From contig VDFB02373365.1 in the NCBI GenBank assembly GCA_007258455.2, positions 221,496,552 through 221,560,551 on the forward strand: DNA of 64,000 nt, read 5' to 3'. Positions 1-11,769 of the stretch are shown here, one piece after another (within the stretch, counting starts at the first letter, position 1; each line of letters opens with the position of its first letter). Origin of the DNA: Sequoia sempervirens (Eukaryota; Streptophyta; Pinopsida; Cupressales; Cupressaceae). The notes beneath the pieces were generated by a model. That model had not been told where the DNA came from and did not search any database. It was given only the letters and a program-made list of their open reading frames with translations. A program made the position numbers and the translations under genes.

Positions 1-211
1 ATATGGAAAACACCACCAAAAAAATTCAGTGCAAGTTCGGTCAACTGCATCTTTCACAACATCAGTTACAACAATAGTTACAAGAACTGAGAACAAAATT
101 CCTTTCATAGACTCAAATCAAGAATTTAAATTTATCAATAGATGTCCTAAATCAACTGAAATAGAAAACCATTTATACAAAGACAAAATGCAAAGAAAAT
201 AAGAATGTTAC

Positions 212-780
212 CTAGAATAGCATGATGTAACTCATTAATATTTCTATGAAAAAAATAGTAGATACAAATTAAAATGGATGGTACAACTACTGCAAGTATT
301 TGATAACAGTTAACACCCTTCATGTCAGACATGGAATTGCAAATATCTACAACAGATGTAAGTGGATTCTCTATTCATCAACTTAAGAAAACACTAAATA
401 TAAAAATTGATTCGGTGTCCTATAAGAAGAAATGTGTAGTAGTAAATGTAGTAAAATATTTCTTATGAAAATTTGTTATTACTAAAAATTATAGCATGGA
501 AAGGATATACAGGAAATGATTCCAACACTTACTTGAACGGCCCAAAATGGGGCTATGTTTTCTTTGAGGGGATACATCAGGTCATTCAACATAGTTTTCC
601 CCTCAAAGTGATCGAATGGATCTATGAGGTTAAGTATTCCAATACTTTCTAGAAGAATGAGAATCATGACCCAGTCATGCTTATGGAACCTCATCAACTG
701 GACAACAAGGGACCTTGGCATGTTCAACACACAGCTCTTCCCTTCTCTCATTCTGAAGAATTTAACAAAGATTCTTGTCA
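212..780 (-). pseudogene. Lipid phosphate phosphatase (PAP2 family) gene fragment, 5' exons only
   Basis: Two minus-strand exons resemble plant lipid phosphate phosphatases, membrane enzymes that dephosphorylate phosphatidic acid. Exon one (about 780 to 533) contains FHKHDW, then LNLIDPF and DLMYPLKEN, ending in PFWAVQ at a GTAAGT donor. Exon two (about 300 to 212) reads PSILICIYYFF and ELHHAILG, ending at a GTAACA donor. Order and spacing match the N-terminal transmembrane part of the family. The phosphatase signature motifs would lie in later exons beyond the window's left edge. The acceptor before exon two does not give a clean phase and the N-terminus is poorly conserved, so I read this as a decayed copy, although a diverged gene running off the edge is possible. 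Confidence 0.6.
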
Positions 781-1012
781 TGTAAGGAAATAAGAGAGAA
801 TAACAAAAGCCACAACTCAAACAAAAATTGCAAAAAATGAATGCACTTTTCATGGTTAAGCATAATATCATCCCATCGGTGGGACGTTGTATTATCTTCC
901 ACCGATATGTTCTTGTGTTGCCTATATGCTTTCATCAGTCTATCGATGGAGCTATGAGGGGAGTTCCCCCGATGTAGTAATCAGTTGAGTATTTCCAACA
1001 ACACTACTTTTT

Positions 1013-1412
1013 TAGTTGGATCCTAAAAATGCTGCAACTTATGTTCTTCTCTAAAACATTTGTACGAGGTTCAAATAGTAAAGAGATTGATGAAAGATAG
1101 AGGAATTAAAAAGATACCTGGATGTTATAGTTGGATATGTTTTGGTAGACATATATGCAAGATGTGGAATCATAGACAAAACACTTGAATTGTTTAACAT
1201 AATTCCTCAAAGAGATGTCATCTCATGGAATGAAATGATTGATTATAGAATGTGCACAAAATGTATTTTGCAAGGAACCTCTCAAAATCTTTGAATTAAT
1301 GAAGCAATCTGGAACACATCCTAACATTGTAAGCTTTGCTTGGGTTCTAGGTGCATGCAGTTATGTAGGTTTAGTGGATGAGGGCTGCACATACTTCACA
1401 CGTCAGTAACCC
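1013..1412 (+). pseudogene. PPR protein relic (E-motif piece followed by an earlier PPR piece)
   Basis: Nucleotides 1017-1125 encode a broken E-type motif (DPKNAATYVLL, then a stop) matching the better copy at 11153-11280. Nucleotides 1143-1400 encode a PPR unit (YARCGIIDKTLELF, IPQRDVISWNEM) and the following motif up to VDEGCTYF, matching 9150-9395. In an intact gene the second piece precedes the first, so the relic is rearranged. Stops and frameshifts interrupt both pieces. PLS-class PPR proteins normally bind and edit organelle RNA; this piece cannot make one. Confidence 0.8.
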
Positions 1413-1481
1413 TTATTGCATTACGATTTACATATATAGTTGATCATTAGGTGTGCATGGTTGACCTTTGTGACCTTTGAG

Positions 1482-1572
1482 GCATTTATTCAAACAATTC
1501 ACTACCTTGTCTATGCTACCACATTTTTCATACATGTCTACCAAAGCACTTTATCAAACAATTCATTGCCAT
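1482..1572 (-). pseudogene. PPR protein relic, inverted scrap
   Basis: The reverse strand reads ALVDMYEKCGSIDK with neighbouring degenerate residues, the core of one PPR motif of the same family as the array at 7.5-9.4 kb. It is under 100 nt long and opposite in orientation to the relic just upstream, so it is a rearranged fragment. Confidence 0.65.
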
Positions 1573-2162
1573 GCTGCTATGGCTAAAATCCTAAAACAAG
1601 TGCTTTCAAACAAGCTATGGATTCCAACATTGTAAGCAATCTGGAACACATCCTAACATTGTAATCCTAAGATTTGTACTTTTACATATAATCCCAATAC
1701 ATTAATAATATATTTATATACATGTAATTATATGTTAAAATAATACATACTTGATCTGTTCATGTGTACCACCAAAAGCTGCATTTGATATGGCCCATGT
1801 TGCTTCTTTCTTAATATCAAACTCAATAGTTTGAAGGAGCTGAACAAGGTGAGGAATGATGTTTGCATCATTCACAACCTGAAAAACCAAAATATCCATT
1901 AATAAATAGAAAACATTAAAATAATTTAGTTTCACACCATTCAACAAAGATGCTTCTCTAGTCTAGATAACAAATAGAAAGACCTGAATTTGTTCTTTGT
2001 TTCCTGCGGTATGATTGAAATGGTCCAACAAGCTTCCTTCTTGATGCTCTTCTTGTGATTATGGGTTAGGAGAGCTAATAGAAAAGGAAGTGCTTGATTG
2101 TTGATTATGTACTAAAATTAAATGAAACACCATAACATAAGTCAATGAAATAGTACAATGAC

Positions 2163-2434
2163 TGTTGGGTTAAACTAGCTCTTGGGTTAGAGTTAGTGGA
2201 TTAACCATAAGTGGTTTTGAGCCCATAGTTTTATATGTATGAAAGTCTATATAATGGCTTGGTGACTCCATTGTATGTGTGGTTGGTTGAAGCCTCTAGG
2301 CTCAGCCTGATTGGGGCTGAGGGTTATTATGAAGATCTTCATTGCTGATTTTTCCCGGTTTGGGGTTTTCCAAGGTAAATCATTGTGTTGTGATTGTATT
2401 CTTGTTTTTATTCTTGTTGTGATTGTGATCAACA
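2163..2434 (+). repeat. LTR-like block in the importin intron (TGTTG...CAACA)
   Basis: This 272-bp segment begins TGTTGGG, ends GATCAACA, and has a 3' part (TTTTCCCGGTTTGGGG and following) resembling the U5 end of plant copia LTRs. No matching 5-bp target duplication flanks it (atgac on the left, tgcaa on the right) and no partner LTR is seen. I infer a solo or truncated LTR. Confidence 0.4.
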
Positions 2435-2551
2435 TGCAAGCCACATGCGAGTCCATGCAAGTACATGCAACACACATGCAAGTACATGGAACTCACAAAC
2501 CTGCACATGCAAGCAAAAAGAAAATCCCAAAACCTTGCTCTGATACGAAAA

Positions 2552-3611
2552 TGTTGGAAATAGGATGCCATTTAATTGCAAATCCTAAACATTAATTATT
2601 TCATGTATCTCCTAAGTTCTTGGAATGTGTTAAACAACACTAAGATTAGGATGAGATTAATATTTGATGAAATAAATCATGAAATTGACATTTATAGTTA
2701 TTCCTAATTAATAGTAACATGTGGGTGCACACATGGTAAGGTGACACTCACCTTGAGTTCAGTTAACTATTCAGAGTAAAAGATAACACTTCTGAATGCA
2801 TGTAAAGATCCTAGGAGTTAGGGTTTGATGTTTGCATGCATGAAGTTCAGTTTAGTTCTGAATCAATTTAGTTCAGTTCAGTTCAGTTATGGTTCAGTTG
2901 TCTTTAGTTAGTTTTAGTTGTATGCTAGTTGACTTCAGTTAACTTGGAATGCATGGCTAATGACTTGAGTTGTTTGACAGATAACAGGGACTACCTCTAG
3001 TTAACAGGGGATGACCATTCTTGCATGAATGGTGTTGAGTAAATGTTTCAGTTAACAAGAAATCACTTGGAGCCAACTTGGGCACCCAAGATGCTTTCTT
3101 GGAATTACCTCTTTTGCATGTTGAGATATTTCCGAAGGCTCAGTTAAGTAGGATTACTTTTGGGTGCCATCTTTGAGGAGGAGCTTTGGAATTATCAACA
3201 GAATGAAGGTTGAGTTGTGACTTTAGTTTGGGATGCCCAAATGAATGAAGCACATGTTTTAGCATTGTTCTTCATGGTGAAACTCTACTTGGAAGAGATA
3301 GGCGTACCTTTTAGGGACAAGGCTTGATCATGTAACTCTTGTGGAGTTTACAAAGCTGATTAAAGCCTATTTATCTCAAGCAAGTTAAAGAGATTTTGTA
3401 TCAGTTTTATTGTAGGTTGTGAAGAAGATTGGTGAAGGCAGAAGAAGCATTCTCAAGCAAGAATTGGAGCTATTGTAATTCGGAGATTGAATAATAGAAT
3501 AATTCTTGGTGGAGTTTTTTTCCCGAAAGGGTTTCTCCACGATACATCTTGTGTAATCTTTCTAATATCTTGTCTAGTTCTTCTATCAACTTATGTCTAC
3601 ATTCTACAACA
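2552..3611. repeat. LTR-like block with adjacent tRNA-iMet type primer-binding complement
   Basis: The segment begins TGTTGGAAAT and ends CTACAACA. Immediately to its left, at about 2535-2546, is GCTCTGATACGA, the reverse complement of a copia-type primer-binding site (consensus TGGTATCAGAGC, complementary to initiator Met tRNA). That placement makes this a 5' LTR on the minus strand. The far end, however, has a U5-like string (CCCGAAAGGGTTTCTCCACG) that reads naturally on the plus strand, so orientation is unresolved. The flanks do not show a target duplication. Much of the interior is low-complexity AGTTCAGTT-type sequence. Confidence 0.4.
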
Positions 3612-5236
3612 ATAAAATGGATTAATCAAGATAATCACCCACAAAGAATATATGTAACAAAGGAAAAGCTTATTTATATCAGCAATATTAAAGTTTTACA
3701 GAGTATTAAGCTAAGAAAACACCTCATTTTTCAACAATGACAACATCATACACTTGCAAAAAGAACAATTAATTATTGATACGAAAATATAAAGAAACTA
3801 TTAATATAAACTTATACTTGAGTCTGGAAATCATCACCAGTTACAATATTTCCCACTGTTTAGAGAGCTAATATAAGGACATATGGAGAGGGATGGCTGT
3901 AAACATAAACATACATGCATTTTTTCAAAATATCCAAAACAAAGCAATTGTGCATGTTATAAACACATATAACAATCCAAACATAGAGCCAAATAGATTA
4001 ATCTAAGTCATACCATCCATTATATCTGGTGCCTTACAATGTAATATATAACTAGCATAGGAAAGTATTACCCAAGATATTGTTTAACATTAAAGGGAAA
4101 TATAACACCTATCTCTACCATAAAAAACAAACTATTTACACTTACAACAGGAGCTCAACAAGCCCGTGACAGACACCAACCTCAATCATAGCTTAAATTT
4201 TATCATTTTTCCCATTCGAGAGATAAGACAGAGCCCAACAAGCATCTGTTGGAACTTCTTCATCATTCGAATGAATAAGTTGCTCAAGTGCAGGTAGAGT
4301 AGGCTTTGTTTGAGGGAAAAACATAATCCAACAAGTGCTTGAAACAAATAGTAATATAAAAATTATTCAAGTTAAAAGAAGGAAAGACATGGGTGAATTG
4401 ATATACTTGTTCAAACGCTAGTTGTGGTTTCCCTCAACAGAAATTAGACAAATCCCATGTTGCATTTCTCAACATTGAAAGCTTAGCATGTTCATTCAAT
4501 TGAGCAAGAAGTGGCATGAGATCACCATGAGAAAAAACTAGATCTCTGCATTTTGGGGAGTCACCAGCCACATTACCCAATGCCCAGACAACCTAACAAA
4601 AACATCAAGACAACAATATATCAAAGACAATCAATTTCAAAATTTCATAAATATAGATTCAAATGACAGAGAAGAGAAACAGTTTGCAAAATTTAACCTA
4701 CTCCCAAACATCGTCACTTGGAGAACTAAGGAGTTGTACTGCTCCATGGTCAATGACTACTCGAGTATGATTAGATGTGCTTGAAGCTATATTTTTCAAT
4801 TCCCATGTTGCCTCTACCTTATGTTCCTATTCTTTACCAAAAAAACCATGCACAAAAGACATAATGATAAGATTAGCATAAAAAAGTGTGCACTCTAACA
4901 AATATAATTTAACCTAGAAAATTTCAAAACAAAACTGTGGATGGAACCTGAAGTTGGGGAAAGTCCTGCCTTGTCAGAAACTCTACAAAACGTGGGACCA
5001 CACTAGCTTCAACAACTTCGTCAATGGGAGGAATACACTCTGTTAACATAAACATGCATCAATCATAACCAATATCATGTAAGTGAAATGAAAAGTAATT
5101 CATAATCGCCTAAGTAACATAAATTAAACAAATTTACCAATTGATAGTAGCTTCCAAAATTGAGTTGTTACTTCAAGCTGCAAACTAGGATCATCAGACC
5201 ATACTCTAGCTACCATAGTAGGAAGGATCTCCATCT

Positions 5237-7480
5237 GACCAGATAAATTGGAAGACAATCAAATAATGAAACAAAGCATTCAAATAAGCCACCTAGAGTA
5301 CTAGTTCTAGATAATACTTGAATACATAACAAATTGGCACATACTTGCTTGTCAATAACCAAAGAATAGCTGCAGTTTCAAGCTCCACATGATACAATCA
5401 AAATTTAGAATTGAACCAAGAATTCATAACAAACTGGAAAACAATATTGAGCATATGGGAGGGGCTACTACTCAACATGAGACATTGAGAAATGTAAAAG
5501 TTAAACCAACCATAAAATAAACAAACCACCACAACAACATTATAGATCACACATAGTAGTCAAAACCTAAAGTAAAATTAACTATATTCCTCAAAGAGCA
5601 TAAATATTATCAACAATAATTTCTCAAATGGAAAAAGCTCAAGTCGTGAATTCTTGGGGCTTTCATGGTGGAGAGTTGTATTCAATTTCCTACAAAAAAA
5701 TTAAATAGATAGACTACCACACTCATTTGTTGCTGAAGCAACCCAACAGACAAGGCCAAGTGAATATCTTGGGAAAACATGATGGTAGACATACCCCTCC
5801 ATCAGGTCATCTAAGCTGAATGGAAATATCCCACAAGGAAAATATATCCTAAAGAAGACTATATACAATAAGTTCAACCTACCACAAAATAAACCAACTT
5901 CCCTAATAGTTCTAAAGGTCATACAAGATAATTTGCACCAGATATAAAAATAAACACTTCCACCAATATCATAAGAGAAGGAATTCAACTATAAATTCTC
6001 ATCACAACACTTAATGTTCAATTTGAGTCCCCTCAAGTGTGCTACTACTACAATTTTCTTTGTGCCTCTATGAATATGAAGGAGGGTCTATATGCATTTG
6101 GGATATTTTCTTGAAAGTAATTTGCCAAATTTTCTGATTCTTTCCCTATGTTTTGTGGCTCAACCACATTTTAGTTTTCTGACCTCTTGTATTTCATGTT
6201 CTTACAAACATGGCTACTATTATCTCAATTATCAGTTGCTTCGGTGTATGTCTCGAAAATGCTTTGCTTTGATTACATAGCTACACATATGTTTATGTTA
6301 TATAAAATCACATTTTATATTAATCACATCTTAACTTGATGGCATTAAACCTGAAGTGTTGTTAATTTATGGCATCCCAACCAACACTCTTAAGTGTAGT
6401 AATTGTCAATACACAAACAACATATAAATGTCTTGTAGTAGACATGATTCATTTTTAAAAATTCATTATACACTGCATTTCAGTTGCCTTACAAAATTGA
6501 ATCCAATGTTTCCTAGAAGTGAAGTAACCACTGATTTTGGAACAATATAAGAGCATCCTTTTTGTTCATGAAATATCTCTAGAATATTATGCCTGTTTAA
6601 TAAGAGAGAGAACTAGAGCATCATAACATGTTTGTTAAAAAGCATTTAGAATATGTATTTAACAGATTCTCTATAGTTAAAAAGATGCAAAGAGCTCCCG
6701 AGAAACAAGTATTTACATTAAATTTGAGAATTTAATGACAACTTTTGGTTTTGGGTAGCAGCTCCTCCAGTTGGAATCTTGCACCTAAACTCATTAAACC
6801 TTTTTCTAATTTGCTTCTGTTGAGCATGTCCACCTCTGCCATAAAAAATGAATAAACAGGTCGGTGATTAGAGAGCTTTGATTCTCCACGGTCATAAGAG
6901 AGTTTTCTTAAGCCTTTACCATACCAAAGTATATGATCACACTTGCAAAAAAAATAATGATTTAAAGCATAAGTAAATATAGATTGAATGCTTAAGTCTT
7001 AAACTGAAATACTAACATATCTGAGCAATTAACTTATTTTCACGGTAGCAATCCATTCAAACTAAAAGATAATAATCGACCAAGAAAACAAGGTTGACAT
7101 GTGGAAGCAATCCAAATGTTTGAGAACTTTTTGGGCCTCTAAGTTCAACCTTTGTTATTTGTAGATCCTCTTTCCATGAAAATTGATATGTTCTAAACAA
7201 ATAGTTAGATGTTATTCTACGAGTCATAAAGATTTTAAAGGCTTGCACTACTACTTAGAGGTCATTTGTGATCTTTGTTATAAGATTGCAAATAAACATA
7301 CAAAGAATAATACCATCTCCAATCCTGTTATTGATGTAACCGTCCTCTTTATGGTTGGGTCCCCCACTCTCTACCAGTTTCCTATCTTTTAATTGTTTTG
7401 AATTTTGGTTTGTAAGAGCCTGTTGTGGCAGTTGTTGTGGTATTTTTTAGGGGGCTTTCCCTTTGATAGCTACTTAGTCT
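5237..7480. other. No gene recognised
   Basis: This is AT-rich sequence between the importin relic and the PPR pseudogene. Only short ORFs without recognisable similarity were seen. The missing N-terminal importin exons could lie at 5.3-5.7 kb, but I could not read them. Confidence 0.5.
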
Positions 7481-7564
7481 GTGGGTTTCAATAGGAGTTT
7501 TGTTGGTTTGGTGTATTTTGTTAGCATCCTCCCTGCCTGTGCCAAAATGGGAAATTTTGAACAC

Positions 7565-9381
7565 GGTATGGATATGCATCAAAGCATAATGAAAGGGGGG
7601 TTTTTGCCCGATATTGTAGTAGGAAATGCTCTGGTGGACATGTATGAAAAATGTGAAAAAATTCACAAGGCACATGAAGTGTTTGATAGAATGCCTAAAA
7701 GAGATGTCATCTCATGGAATGCAATGATTGTAGGATATGCACAAAATATATTTTTTGAAAAGGCTTTAAAATATTTCAAGCAAATGAAGTTGGTAGGTGT
7801 AAAGCCAAATTCCACAACCTTTGTTAGTATCCTCCCTATCTGTGCCAAAATGGTAGCTTTGGAATAGGGTATGGACATCCATCAAAGCATAAAGGATAGA
7901 GGAATTTTGTCAGATGTTGTAGTGGCAACAACCCGTGTAGACATGTATGAAAAATGTGGAAACATAGACAAGGCATCAGAACTATTTGACAAAATGCCTC
8001 AAAGAAATGTGGTCTCATGGACTGCAATGATTTCAGGATACAAACAAATTGAACTTTTTGAAAAGGCTTTAGAAAATTTCAATCAAATAAAATTGGTAGG
8101 TGTAAAGCCAGACTCCATAACCTTTTCCAGTATCATACCCACCTGTGCTAAATTGGGAGCCTTGGAATAGGGTATGGGCATCCATCAAAGTATAAAGGAT
8201 TGAGGAATTTTTTTAGATATTGTAGATGCAACTGCTCTTGTAGACATGTATGCTAAATGTGGGATCATAGAGAAGGCACTTGAAGTGTTTGACAAAATGC
8301 CTCAAAGAAATGTGGTCTCATGGATTGCAATAATTGTAGGATATACAAAAATTAGATCTGTTGAAAAGGCTTTAGAAACTTTCAAGCAAATGCAATTTGT
8401 AGGTTTAAAGCTAGACTCTACAACCTTTTCCAGCATCCTCTCTGCTTGTTCCAAAATGTAAGGATTGGAACAGGGTATGGACATCCATCAAAGCATAATA
8501 GAAGGGGGATTTTCATCTAATATTATAGTTGGAAACGCTTTGGTTGACATGTATGCAAAATGTGCAAGCATAGAGAAAGCATGTGAAGTTTTTGATAGAA
8601 TTCCTCAAAGAGATGTCATCTCTTGGACTGCAATTATTGTTGGATATGCATGAAATGGATTTGTTGAAAACACTTTGTAAACTTTCAAGCAAATGAAATT
8701 GGCAGGTATAAAGAAAATTCCACAACCTTTTCCAACATCTTTCCTGCCTGTGACAAAATGGGGGCTTTGGAATAGGGTATGAACATCCATCAAAGCATAA
8801 AGAATAGAGGAATTTTGTCAGATGTTGTAGTTGCAACTGCCCTAGTAGACATGTATGCAAAATGTGGAAGCATAGACAAGGCATGTGAACTATTTGAAAA
8901 AATGCCTGAAAGAGATACCATGTCATGGAATACGATGATTACGAGATATGCACAAAATGGATTTGTTGAAAAGGATTTAGAAACTTTCAAGAAAATGCAA
9001 TTAGCATGTGTGAAGCCAAATTCCACAACCTATGCCAGCATCCTCCCTGCTTGTGCTAAAATGGGAGCTTTGGAGCAGGGTATGAACATCCATCAAAGCA
9101 TAATGGATGTGGGATTTTTGTCAGATATTATGGTTGGAAGTTCTTTGTTAGAAATGTATGCAAAATGTGGAAACGTACACAAGGCATGTGAACTCTTTGA
9201 TGGAATGCCTCAAAGAGATGTCATCTCATGGAATGCAATAATTGCAGGATATGCACAAAATGTATTTTGCAAGGATGCTCTCAAAATATTTGAATTAATG
9301 AAGCACTATGAAACATATCCTAACATTGTAAGCTTTGTTTGTATTCTTTGTGCATGCAACCATGGAGGTTTAGTGGATGAG
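7565..9381 (+). repeat. 303-nt tandem cassettes of PPR motifs
   Basis: The string GGTATGxxCATCCATCAAAG and its variants start at 7565, 7868, 8171, 8474, 8776 and 9079. Spacings are 303, 303, 303, 302 and 303 nt. A 303-nt unit is 101 codons, the usual sum of one P, one L and one S motif. The single 302-nt spacing marks a 1-nt deletion near 8715 (aaagaaaattcc against aaagccaaattcc in neighbours). Nucleotide similarity between cassettes is high enough to suggest expansion by unequal crossing-over. Confidence 0.9.
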
Positions 9382-9410
9382 GGTTGTACATACTTCAATC
9401 ACATGAGTAA

Positions 9411-10943
9411 TGGTGTAGGAGTACTTGGTAAAGTTCATGCATCAATGAGGCAACTTTAGATTTTTAGGTTGAGGTTTATGTAATAATAATTTAATAAAGC
9501 CCAAGAGGCCACATTTATGATGTAATGGGTCTTAGGGAGTCATTTTAGGTTCATTTTTCAAATATTGTAAAGTTGTCAATTTGTTGTATTTACAAAGATG
9601 CAAAAAGTGGAAAAAAATGCACAAGGATGGAATACCAAAGGTCATAAGGTAATTTGAGTTAGTTTCATTCATTGGAGGAAGTTGTAAATCCTTTAAAAGG
9701 GAATTGTAACTTGTTTCCAAGACAGGGGGAGATTGTATTGAGGATGTATGGAGTTGGAGGAATTGATTTGTATGGAAAATCATAAATAAAATTTGTCTTT
9801 TACTAAAAAAGCAGTTGTTTCAGGTTCTTGTATGGCCATGTACGGGAAAAATATCACTTCAAACTATTTGTAAGTAAAATTTTGCTCAATATCCTTCCCT
9901 CCACAGTTTGTTTCATGTGAATTGGCCAAAATTTAAGCAAGTTATTGTAAATTTTTAGAAAACTATCAAAACCGTGGATTAGGGTAAACAGTGACATAAA
10001 ATGTTGTGTTTCTCTCAACTTGACCACTGAAAAATTCTAATTCTTGGTGAAATGAGTTCTCACGGCATGTACTTTCATTTTTTGAAGTTTCAGACTATAA
10101 GGTGAAGGCTAGTATGTGAGAGGTGAAAGTTTAGGACTGAAAATCTGTGTACAGTACATAAAACAAAGTGTCAAGGTGGTTATCATTTAGGGTTGGTTCA
10201 AATACTCGGGGAGAAGTAATTTTGATGGTTAAATAAGCATATTCAGGTCCAAAACAATATTTTTTAAGGTTTGGTAAAGAGTATTCAAGATTAGATCTTG
10301 TAGAATCAATAAGCCCTAGTGCTTGACTGGCCTAATTAGGCCTAAATTCTAGCAGGGACAATCATTTTTGGATTTTATTTTCCAAAGAAACCCATGTTGG
10401 TTTTCATATATGTTTTAGAACCCCTTTAAGGGAATCCATAAAATTGATCACAGTCTAAAAATGAGTCCTATACCTTGAGATATCTCTGACAGTTCCATAA
10501 GGTATGGCTACAAGGAATGTAAGTAGTCAATGAAAGAGTGTTAGCCAAAACAAGAAACCTATGTTCTTGGAGTATAAGGTAAGTTTAGTCATGTTATTTC
10601 AAGCCTAGTAGAGCTGTCCCAAGTGTTAAATCAGTTATTTGTAGCATGGAAAGCATATTTGGGTTTTGCGGCTTATGAGTGCCATAGTTGCACATTGAGG
10701 ATAGGTTGAGAGAATAAGTCATCAATTGATTTGGAGGTTGAGTGTTTTGGAGCCTCTAATGAGTTTGAAGAAGATAATTCGACTTGTTTGGGTCAGAAGG
10801 AGTGAAAGCTCAGATTTGTGCCTTTGTAGAAGTCATTGTTTTGAGTAGTTTTCTTGTGAACTTGAAGGAATAGAAGGGATTGAGTCCCTAATTGTAAAAT
10901 TTGTAATCATGTGAGTGATGGTTTCTTCCTTTGCGTTGAATCA
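9411..10943. mobile_element. LTR-type insertion, probably a solo LTR, TSD AGTAA
   Basis: A 1,533-bp segment starts TGGTGTAGG and ends GTTGAATCA. It is flanked by identical 5-bp copies of AGTAA (9406-9410 and 10944-10948). Joining the flanks restores the expected PPR order, with YFNHM followed by the YCIT region, as in the uninterrupted relic near 1395-1425. No coding domain was found inside. TG/CA ends, a 5-bp TSD and a non-coding interior fit a solo LTR. A purine-rich tract (acagggggagattg, about 9722) inside could instead hint at a nested or deleted element. Confidence 0.8.
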
Positions 10944-11689
10944 AGTAAGTAGTATTGCATTACACCTACAGTTGATCATAATGTGTTTATGGTTGACCTT
11001 CTTGCCCATGCTGGCTATCTCGAGGACACTATAAACTATATCATTAAGATGCTAGTTAAATCTATGGTGGTTGTGTGGATTTTTTTTCTTGCTACCTGTA
11101 GGTTACATATGAATAAGGCTTAGGAGTATTTACAACCACGCTGCTCTTCAATTTGGATCCTAAAAATGCTACGACTTATGTTCTTCTCTCAAACATCTAT
11201 GCAAAAGTGGGCAGGTGGGGTGAAGTTCAATTGTTAAGGAGATTGATGAAAGATAGAGGAATTAAAAAGATACCTGGATTTAGTTGGGTCGAAGGCCATA
11301 AAATGGTACTTTTGTTTTGTGTTGGAGACAGATCATATCCATAGACACAGGGGATGGATGCAATGTTGGAGAAATAGGCTTGGGGGATGAAGGCAGAAGG
11401 GCATTTTTTAGATTCAACACATTTACTTATTGATGTGGAAGAGAAGGAAAAATCATTATTTCTTTGCCCCCATAGTGAAAATTGGCGGTTGCAATTAGTT
11501 TGTTAAACACACCCCTGGAACAAGTATTGGGTGTTGATTGTCATAATGCAACAAAATTTGTCTCCAAGTTTGTTGGAAGAGAAACTATAGTGATAGATGC
11601 AATAAGCATGGGCAACGATTTCATAGAGATTATTGGTGATTCTTGTTATCTCTTAAACTTTGCACCCTGACTGAGTTGTGAAACTCAGT

Positions 11690-11765
11690 AAGCTAGAGAA
11701 ATATGGGAGCATTCTCAGGTTGTGGGTCACCCAAAAATGAGAATGAACCTCCGGATAGGCCGACT
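11690..11765 (+). repeat. Short dispersed repeat, inverted copy at the window's right edge
   Basis: The segment with GGTTGTGGGTCACCC and GAATGAACCTCCGG is matched in reverse complement at 63962-64000 (CTCCGGAGGTTCATTTC, GGTGACCCACAGCC). The two also share AAACTCAGTAA upstream or downstream. It lies just after the PPR relic. The element family is unknown and the second copy runs off the window. Confidence 0.5.
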
Positions 11766-11769
11766 TCCT

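Larger units (their letters stand above)
1747..5236 (-). pseudogene. Importin-alpha pseudogene with introns, ARM-repeat region
   Basis: Minus-strand exons can be read in order as the ARM repeats of importin-alpha, the nuclear import adaptor. They are 5236-5138 (ILPTMVARVWSDDPSLQLE), 5039-4948 (VVPRFVEFLTRQDFPQLQ), about 4825-4690 (VIDHGAV, LLSSPSDDV), 4590-4410 ([29 protein letters not shown]), about 4306-4146 ([10 protein letters not shown]), about 3900-3818 (TVGNIVTGDD), 2111-1984 (KKSIKKEACWTIS) and 1878-1747 (EFDIKKEATWAIS). Most exon ends keep GT/AG signals, so this is a genomic duplicate and not a retrocopy. Disabling changes include a stop at the expected Gln after SPSDDVWE, TGA where RGKPQ is expected, TAA after GKNDKI, a TAG or TGA-type stop in the TVGNIV exon, a 12-nt deletion of four residues in VIDHGAV-QLL, and a 1-nt deletion near 2018. 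The N-terminal importin-beta-binding domain and C-terminus were not found. Confidence 0.9.
7481..11668 (+). pseudogene. PLS-class PPR protein with E and degenerate DYW domain, broken and split
   Basis: The first part (7481-9405) encodes successive PPR motifs such as ALVDMYAKCGSIDKACELF and [13 protein letters not shown], ending in CACNHGGLVDEGCTYFNHM. The second part (10949-11668) continues with TVDHN, MVDLLAHAGYLED, then LDPKNATTYVLLSNIYAKVG and the E motif RGIKKIPGFSWVEGHK. A decayed DYW deaminase region follows, with the HSE zinc-ligand motif near 11473 and GVDCHNATKFVSKFVGRE near 11540. The two parts are separated by an LTR-type insertion at 9411-10943. Such proteins bind organellar RNA and the DYW domain performs C-to-U editing. 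This copy is disabled by stops at about 7865, 8168, 8204, 8458, 8651, 8677 and 8773, a 1-nt deletion near 8715, frameshifts in the DYW part, loss of the first Cys of CxxCH, and no terminal DYW tripeptide. The N-terminus and targeting peptide are not seen. Confidence 0.9.
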
